This document shows, piece after piece, positions 6,929 through 10,273 of a DNA stretch of 10,273 bases. The notes below the pieces were generated by a model. That model was not told the origin of the DNA. It made no database searches and saw only the letters and a program-made list of their open reading frames with translations. The stretch comes from DATIHF01 sp035480955. Lineage in GTDB: Bacteria > Patescibacteriota > Microgenomatia > Woykebacterales > RBG-16-39-9b. The DNA is taken from positions 1 through 10,273 of the forward strand of contig DATIHF010000044.1 of NCBI GenBank assembly GCA_035480955.1, in the 5' to 3' direction. The translations under genes were made by a program, and so were the position numbers. How positions within the stretch are numbered: the first letter of the stretch is position 1; each line of letters starts with the position of its first letter.

Positions 6929-6957
6929 ATTATACAAATTGGCTATAAGATGAGCAA
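6929..6957 (-). promoter_or_regulatory. Promoter for the microprotein-phosphoribosyltransferase pair
   Basis: On the minus strand the -35 TTGCTC (6952-6957) and a perfect -10 TATAAT (6929-6934) are separated by exactly 17 bases. Transcription would start near 6922, giving a leader of about 32 nt that includes the Shine-Dalgarno sequence. The -35 matches consensus in only three positions. Confidence 0.65.
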
Positions 6958-6966
6958 TAGACTTAA

Positions 6967-6995
6967 TTGACTAATTTTTAGCTCTTTGCTAAACT
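6967..6995 (+). promoter_or_regulatory. Promoter for tRNA-Asp and probably the LysM gene
   Basis: The -35 TTGACT (6967-6972) and -10 TAAACT (6990-6995) are separated by 17 bases, and TGC directly before the -10 makes it an extended -10. Transcription would start near 7002, about 12 nt before the tRNA. It is divergent from the microprotein promoter, and the two fill the longest gene-free stretch in the window. Confidence 0.65.
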
Positions 6996-7013
6996 GCACT
7001 AGCTTCAAACCGT

Positions 7014-7089
7014 GGGCCCGTGGTGTAGCGGTTAACATGCCTCTCTGTCGAAGAGGAGATCGCCGGTTCGAATCCGGTCGGGCCCGCCA
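7014..7089 (+). tRNA. tRNA-Asp (GTC anticodon)
   Basis: The acceptor GGGCCCG pairs perfectly with CGGGCCC, followed by discriminator G and an encoded CCA. The anticodon stem CCTCT/AGAGG closes the loop CTGTCGA with anticodon GTC. The T arm CCGG-TTCGAAT-CCGG is intact. The LysM gene follows 47 nt downstream with no terminator between. This tRNA is not itself a GatCAB substrate; the complex would act on Asp-tRNA-Asn or Glu-tRNA-Gln. Confidence 0.96.
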
Positions 7090-7136
7090 TTTACCTCTAG
7101 TTTAATTTCTGCTCAACTGTTTTTAAGGATATAGTC

Positions 7137-7805
7137 ATGGCTAGAAGAAAAAAATCTTCTCCAAAAACCCAAACTATTTGGGAACAAAGTAAATCAAATA
7201 TTATTTCCGGAGTGCTCGCCCTTGCTTTGATAATTGTTGGTTTTGCGGTTTTTAATACTTTTGCTTCTCATACTGGAGAACAAGCCAAGCCCAAAGAACA
7301 AACCAAAACAGAGACTAAAGAAGAAACTAACAGCAAAAAAACTCTTGGAACCTCAGATAGCTCGTCTAGCAAAAATCAATCAAAAACTTCCAAACCCTCT
7401 CCAAAGATTCATGTGGTGGTTCGAGGTGAAAGTCTCTCTAAAATTTCCCTAGCTTACTACAGTGATGCGGCAAAATGGACCGTGATCGCCGCGGAAAATA
7501 AACTGGCCAATCCCCAGATAATTCACGCTGGTAATAAGTTGGTAATTCCCGACTTACAAAATCAAACCAGTAGCATCACCACTTCTCCTCAACAGACCAA
7601 AAACTCTTCCTCGACCGTAAATACCCCGAAAACTTACACGGTTGTGAGGGGAGATTCACTGTGGACTATTTCCCAACATTTCTACAATGGCAACGGCTAT
7701 CTTTGGTACAAAATCCGCGATGCCAATCCAGGCAAAGTTGGTCTTTTACCAAACGGTAGGCCTTTGATCACTCCAGGTAGTGTTCTCACAATCCCAAACA
7801 GTTGA
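7137..7805 (+). CDS. Membrane-anchored protein with two LysM domains
   Basis: A 222-residue envelope protein. The basic N-terminus MARRKKSSPK leads to one membrane helix at about 22-43 (IISGVLALALIIVGFAVFNT). A low-complexity Lys/Glu/Thr/Ser linker follows (about 47-89). Two LysM domains come next: about 91-138 (HVVVRGESLSKISLAYYSD to KLVIPDL) and about 166-220 (TYTVVRGDSLWTISQHFYNG to VLTIPN). LysM binds the GlcNAc chains of peptidoglycan or related polymers, so the protein probably links membrane and cell wall. No catalytic domain is present. The ATG has AAGGA seven bases upstream. It is probably read from the tRNA-Asp promoter. The -35 of the next tRNA promoter begins two bases past its stop. 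Confidence 0.93.
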   Translation: MARRKKSSPKTQTIWEQSKSNIISGVLALALIIVGFAVFNTFASHTGEQAKPKEQTKTETKEETNSKKTLGTSDSSSSKNQSKTSKPSPKIHVVVRGESLSKISLAYYSDAAKWTVIAAENKLANPQIIHAGNKLVIPDLQNQTSSITTSPQQTKNSSSTVNTPKTYTVVRGDSLWTISQHFYNGNGYLWYKIRDANPGKVGLLPNGRPLITPGSVLTIPNS

Positions 7806-7807
7806 AA

Positions 7808-7836
7808 TTGAATAAAATTTAGTCTTGTTGTAGTAT
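7808..7836 (+). promoter_or_regulatory. Promoter for tRNA-Gly and tRNA-Thr
   Basis: TTGAAT (7808-7813), a 17-base spacer and TAGTAT (7831-7836) lie just after the LysM stop. The predicted start is 4-5 bases before tRNA-Gly. Each hexamer matches consensus in four of six positions; the spacing and placement give most of the support. Confidence 0.55.
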
Positions 7837-7847
7837 GTTTCTACTTC

Positions 7848-7922
7848 GCGGCGGTAGTTCAGCGGTAGAACGTCTCCTTCCCAAGGAGAAGGTCGTGGGT
7901 TCGAGCCCCATTCGCCGCTCCA
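7848..7922 (+). tRNA. tRNA-Gly (CCC anticodon)
   Basis: The acceptor GCGGCGG pairs with TCGCCGC with one G-T wobble, followed by discriminator T and an encoded CCA. The anticodon stem TCTCC/GGAGA closes loop TTCCCAA with anticodon CCC at 7880-7882. The T arm GTGGG-TTCGAGC-CCCAT is complete with one wobble pair. It is separated from tRNA-Thr by 18 nt. Confidence 0.96.
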
Positions 7923-7928
7923 ATTTGG

Positions 7929-7937
7929 TGTTATAAT
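7929..7937 (+). promoter_or_regulatory. Candidate extended -10 promoter element just before tRNA-Thr
   Basis: TGTTATAAT is a perfect extended -10 (TG-n-TATAAT) ending only three bases before tRNA-Thr. The usual start distance would place the first transcribed base inside the tRNA acceptor stem (about 7942-7946). No -35 match is present, since that position is inside tRNA-Gly. It may be chance, or a second promoter for the Ig-like gene. Confidence 0.3.
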
Positions 7938-7940
7938 GTT

Positions 7941-8015
7941 GCCGGAGTAACTCAGTGGTAGAGTAGCTCTTTCGTAAAGAGCAAGTCGTGGGTTCGACCC
8001 CCACCTCCGGCTCCA
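7941..8015 (+). tRNA. tRNA-Thr (CGT anticodon)
   Basis: The acceptor GCCGGAG pairs perfectly with CTCCGGC, followed by discriminator T and an encoded CCA. The anticodon stem GCTCT/AGAGC closes loop TTCGTAA with anticodon CGT at 7973-7975. The T arm GTGGG-TTCGACC-CCCAC is perfect. The Ig-like protein gene starts eight bases after the CCA. Confidence 0.96.
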
Positions 8016-8023
8016 AAATAGAT

Positions 8024-8791
8024 ATGGCAAACAAAAAAGGCCGTGAGGCTGTCCCACAATTTTCCTACCGCCAATCTCTGAAAAAAGAGGAAGTCAAAAC
8101 CTACAAAAGAATTGCCTTGCTTCTGACCGGTTTTTTTGTAGTGCTTTTGATTATTTGGTTCATGGGTACTAATTTTATCAATTCTTTGTCTTTTCTTTCG
8201 AAAGGTAGCGACACACCCACCACTTCCTCTGATCAAAACACTTCTCTACCTTTGCAGACACCAACTTTCTCTGCTCTTCCCGATGCAGTTAATACTCCAA
8301 CCATTGATTTTTCCGGCGAAACTAGTTCAGAAGTATCAGTTGCTTTAAGTGTAAACGGCAAAAGTGCTACCAAAACAAAGAGTGACACTACCGGCCAGTT
8401 TAAATTTACTAAAGTAGCCTTAACTCCAGGAGACAATTTGATAAAAGTTACCGCCACCAACAGCGCTGGAGAGACTAAAGACGCTTCAGCAACTGTCACA
8501 CTCGATACCACCAAACCAGGTTTGGCGATCACCAGCCCAGTTGATGGAGCAACTTACCCAAGCTCGACCAAAACTGTCACGATCGTTGGTGCGACTGAGC
8601 CAGAAGCGATTGTTTATATCAATGGGTCACAAGCAGTGGTAGATGCGGCAGGGAAATTTAGCTTCAATGTAGCGGTCACCCCAGGAACAAACGGTTTGGA
8701 AGTGTCCTCTACTGATTCGGCAGGCAATATCACGACCGTAAAACTCTCTGTCACTGTCGAAGGGGGGACTCCTGCTTCTCCTGATCAGTAA
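8024..8791 (+). CDS. Membrane-anchored protein with two bacterial Ig-like domains
   Basis: A 255-residue envelope protein. The N-terminus is basic and cytoplasmic; a membrane helix lies at about 29-48 (RIALLLTGFFVVLLIIWFMG), then a Ser/Thr/Pro linker (about 60-90). Two related beta-sandwich repeats follow, about 92-161 and 166-246. They share the patterns TTGQFKFTKVALTPGDNLIKV and AAGKFSFNVAVTPGTNGLEV, and each ends in N/DSAGE/N-T, as in Ig-like or fibronectin-like adhesion and spacer domains. The partner is unknown. The frame also opens further upstream at a GTG inside tRNA-Thr, but that would make the tRNA coding, so I use the ATG at 8024. No Shine-Dalgarno sequence is visible. The last 41 bases overlap the convergent ligase gene. 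Confidence 0.9.
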   Translation: MANKKGREAVPQFSYRQSLKKEEVKTYKRIALLLTGFFVVLLIIWFMGTNFINSLSFLSKGSDTPTTSSDQNTSLPLQTPTFSALPDAVNTPTIDFSGETSSEVSVALSVNGKSATKTKSDTTGQFKFTKVALTPGDNLIKVTATNSAGETKDASATVTLDTTKPGLAITSPVDGATYPSSTKTVTIVGATEPEAIVYINGSQAVVDAAGKFSFNVAVTPGTNGLEVSSTDSAGNITTVKLSVTVEGGTPASPDQ

Positions 8792-10085
8792 AAACTTTGA
8801 TTCTCCATAAACTCAAAGCAACAATCGTCCAAAAAAGCACGCTCAAGTCATTTTTGAAATAAGGAACGTCTAGCAACCCGTGGAAAAGTATCTCAATGAA
8901 GACTGCCGCAAGCGCAATGTTGAAATAGTCCGTTTTTTTCAGACCGACTAATTTAAAGAAACAATAGCCACAGATGGCAATAAATGAAATTAACCCGAAA
9001 ACTCCCGTCTCGGACCAAAAATTCAAGAAAATATTGTGTGGATAAATCGACTTTTCACTGCTACAAGTGTGCTCTTTAACCTGAACCGCTTGAAAATTAC
9101 TCAGTCCTACACCAGTAACTGGTTCCAGTTTAATTGCTCTTACTGACCCTTCCCACAAGCAGACTCGAGAAACCAGGTTAGCAGGCAATTTTTCCTTATT
9201 ATTCAAGGTTATTTTGGTAATTGTTGAGATATTTATAAAAAATAAAACTATTGCAGAAAAAAAGACAATAATTAGCAAAATAAACAATTTGTCCGAGAAA
9301 TTTCTTACTTTCGAGCTCATCTTTAGGTATAAAAAATAAATTAAAAAGAAAATTAAGGCTGCAAAAATCCCAAGGTAAGCCCCACGTGATCCGGAGGAGA
9401 CTAACCCGCCCAAAAGTATTAATAGAGCAATTAAATTGTATTTAAATTCATTTTTTAGCGGTTTTTTGCCATTTTTTAAAGACAAAATATAGCCGAATAA
9501 AAGGACGCTTAATGGTCCAATTAACAATCCTACTGCATTTGAGGTAGAGTAAACTCCACTAGATCTAGCTCTTTGCAAAAATTCGGCGGGATTTCCAGGA
9601 TTGTAATGAAGAAGCTGGTTGGCAATCGCGATAAGTGCGATCCAAATTCCTGATCCAATCAACGAGTAAAGAACCAAACGGAAATTTTTAGTAGTCACCA
9701 GATAATCGAAAACAACAATAAAAAACAAAAAAGGCTCAATAAAATAAGCTTTATAAATTCCCAAGGCAGAGCTAGAGTGACTAACGAGGGTCCCAACCAA
9801 ACCAGCGAGAAGGAAAATTGCAAAAAAGATTTTTAAAAACAAAGGAATTTGCCAAGACAGTTGCTCCATCAAGCCGTAGAACTTTAATTTGCTCAATCTC
9901 TCTAGCAACCAAACAAAAAAAGTCGAAAGAATCAATACTTCCAGCAGCGTAAAAGGAATCGGTGAGACACAAAACTCAAAACTGCTACACCGAACGATAT
10001 AGAGAGGTAAGCACACTAGTGTCAGGCTAATTAAAGCGGGCAGGACTTTATTTTGCAGAATTTTTAGTAGTGGTAAAGCTCTCAT
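8751..10085 (-). CDS. O-antigen ligase/polymerase-type membrane protein (Wzy_C-like)
   Basis: A 444-residue polytopic membrane protein with about ten or more hydrophobic helices. The family joins or polymerises lipid-linked glycans outside the membrane, as WaaL and Wzy do. SGSRGAYLG (231-239) carries the conserved arginine R234. A large extracytoplasmic loop at about 286-350 contains EPVTGVGLSNF (321-331). PHNIFLNFWSETGVFGL (349-365) carries the typical H350 and E359-T-G pattern, and HGLLDVPYF (402-410) follows. Ligase and polymerase cannot be separated from sequence alone. Glycosylation of S-layer or cell-wall glycans is as likely as LPS, which Patescibacteria generally lack. The upstream flippase fragment overlaps its start by 38 nt. 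The ATG has no Shine-Dalgarno sequence, so the exact start is less sure than the rest. Confidence 0.88.
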   Translation of the reverse strand: MRALPLLKILQNKVLPALISLTLVCLPLYIVRCSSFEFCVSPIPFTLLEVLILSTFFVWLLERLSKLKFYGLMEQLSWQIPLFLKIFFAIFLLAGLVGTLVSHSSSALGIYKAYFIEPFLFFIVVFDYLVTTKNFRLVLYSLIGSGIWIALIAIANQLLHYNPGNPAEFLQRARSSGVYSTSNAVGLLIGPLSVLLFGYILSLKNGKKPLKNEFKYNLIALLILLGGLVSSGSRGAYLGIFAALIFFLIYFLYLKMSSKVRNFSDKLFILLIIVFFSAIVLFFINISTITKITLNNKEKLPANLVSRVCLWEGSVRAIKLEPVTGVGLSNFQAVQVKEHTCSSEKSIYPHNIFLNFWSETGVFGLISFIAICGYCFFKLVGLKKTDYFNIALAAVFIEILFHGLLDVPYFKNDLSVLFWTIVALSLWRIKVFTDQEKQESPLRQ

Positions 10086-10273
10086 AGTAAAGCACCAATA
10101 AAAGCAGGAGCATAATTATCAATTCGGAAAGTAGAGTCACCCAAGCGGCGCTGTTGTAACCATATTTTGGAACCAGATAAAGGTTTAGGGACAAATTTAC
10201 TACAGCGGCAAAGCCATAGATAAAGGGTAGAAATTTTTCTTTGTTGAGCACTATTGTCAGCCATAAAAGTAGC
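10048..10273 (-). CDS. Polysaccharide flippase (MOP/Wzx-type), C-terminal fragment
   Basis: Only the last 74 codons are in the window, and the frame is open to the right edge. They encode two membrane helices: about FLPFIYGFAAVVNLSLNLYLV, then PKYGYNSAAWVTLLSELI running into a leucine-rich helix. The pattern N-x-x-L-N-x-x-LVPKYGYNSAAW-x-T is typical of the C-terminal part of oligosaccharide flippases (RfbX/Wzx, MOP superfamily), which move lipid-linked sugars across the membrane. This fits the ligase-type gene immediately downstream. A GTG within the frame (10249-10251) reads as an internal valine, not a start. Confidence 0.82.
   Translation of the reverse strand, partial: LLLWLTIVLNKEKFLPFIYGFAAVVNLSLNLYLVPKYGYNSAAWVTLLSELIIMLLLLLVLYYESFTTTKNSAK

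Noticed and set aside
7132..7137. TATAGT just before the LysM ATG, considered as a -10 box
   Set aside because: No -35 match at the right spacing, and a good AAGGA ribosome binding site at 7125-7129 would lie upstream of the predicted start, which argues against a leaderless transcript.
7988..8023. Twelve-codon N-terminal extension of the Ig-like gene from a GTG inside tRNA-Thr
   Set aside because: It would require the T arm and acceptor of a structurally perfect tRNA to be coding; the ATG at 8024 gives a normal basic N-terminus before the membrane helix.
7746..8236. Open frames on the minus strand across the tRNA-Gly/tRNA-Thr region, with SNPRP and GLEPTT-like repeats
   Set aside because: These are antisense translations of the tRNA T arms and acceptors, a well-known source of false proteins; no ribosome binding site supports them.
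8795..8818. CTTTGA/TCAAAG inverted repeat past the convergent gene ends, considered as a terminator
   Set aside because: Only six A/T-rich pairs around a 12-base loop, and no T tract on either strand.

Overview
The window is compact bacterial DNA of low to moderate GC content, read with UGA as a normal stop. It is most likely from a Patescibacteria (Candidate Phyla Radiation) genome. The clues are abutting or overlapping genes, TTG and GTG starts, short membrane-anchored proteins, a small HEPN-like protein of a type I recall from that group, and tRNA genes mixed with envelope genes. This assignment is inference; no rRNA or ribosomal protein marker is present.

Left block (1-5965, minus strand). 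Seven genes read leftwards as one likely operon: polX, lemA, htpX, gatC, gatA, a HEPN-like gene, and gatB (cut by the left edge). A TATAAT box lies 7 nt before the polX ATG, so polX is probably leaderless. Downstream, stops and starts touch or overlap (TAAATG, ATGA, TAGATG, ATGA), apart from a 53-nt lemA-htpX spacer holding a perfect 8-bp hairpin. The block combines DNA repair (PolX), membrane stress and proteolysis (LemA, HtpX) and tRNA-dependent amidation (GatCAB).

Middle block (5980-6957, minus strand). A promoter drives a 59-aa two-helix membrane microprotein with a TTG start. Its stop shares one base with the GTG start of an orotate phosphoribosyltransferase-like gene. That gene's stop codon lies inside its own intrinsic terminator, so this pair is insulated from polX.

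Right-centre block (6967-8791, plus strand). Two similar units follow each other: tRNA-Asp(GTC) then a LysM membrane protein, and tRNA-Gly(CCC)-tRNA-Thr(CGT) then an Ig-like-domain membrane protein. Each unit starts with a promoter matching the -35/-10 consensus. The Ig-like gene begins only 8 nt after the encoded CCA of tRNA-Thr. Both proteins have a basic N-terminus, one membrane helix and a long extracytoplasmic part, so they are envelope proteins.

Right block (8751-10273, minus strand). An O-antigen ligase/polymerase-type membrane protein is preceded by the C-terminal end of a polysaccharide flippase cut by the right edge. The two overlap by 38 nt and form the end of a surface polysaccharide cluster. 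The ligase gene also overlaps the convergent Ig-like gene by 41 nt.

No gene-free stretch exceeds 300 bases; the longest, 6891-7013, holds two divergent promoters. I see no mobile element, CRISPR array, phage gene or recognised defence cassette. The least-described elements are the HEPN-like protein inside the gat operon, the 59-aa microprotein, and the tRNA-mRNA junction at 7941-8024.
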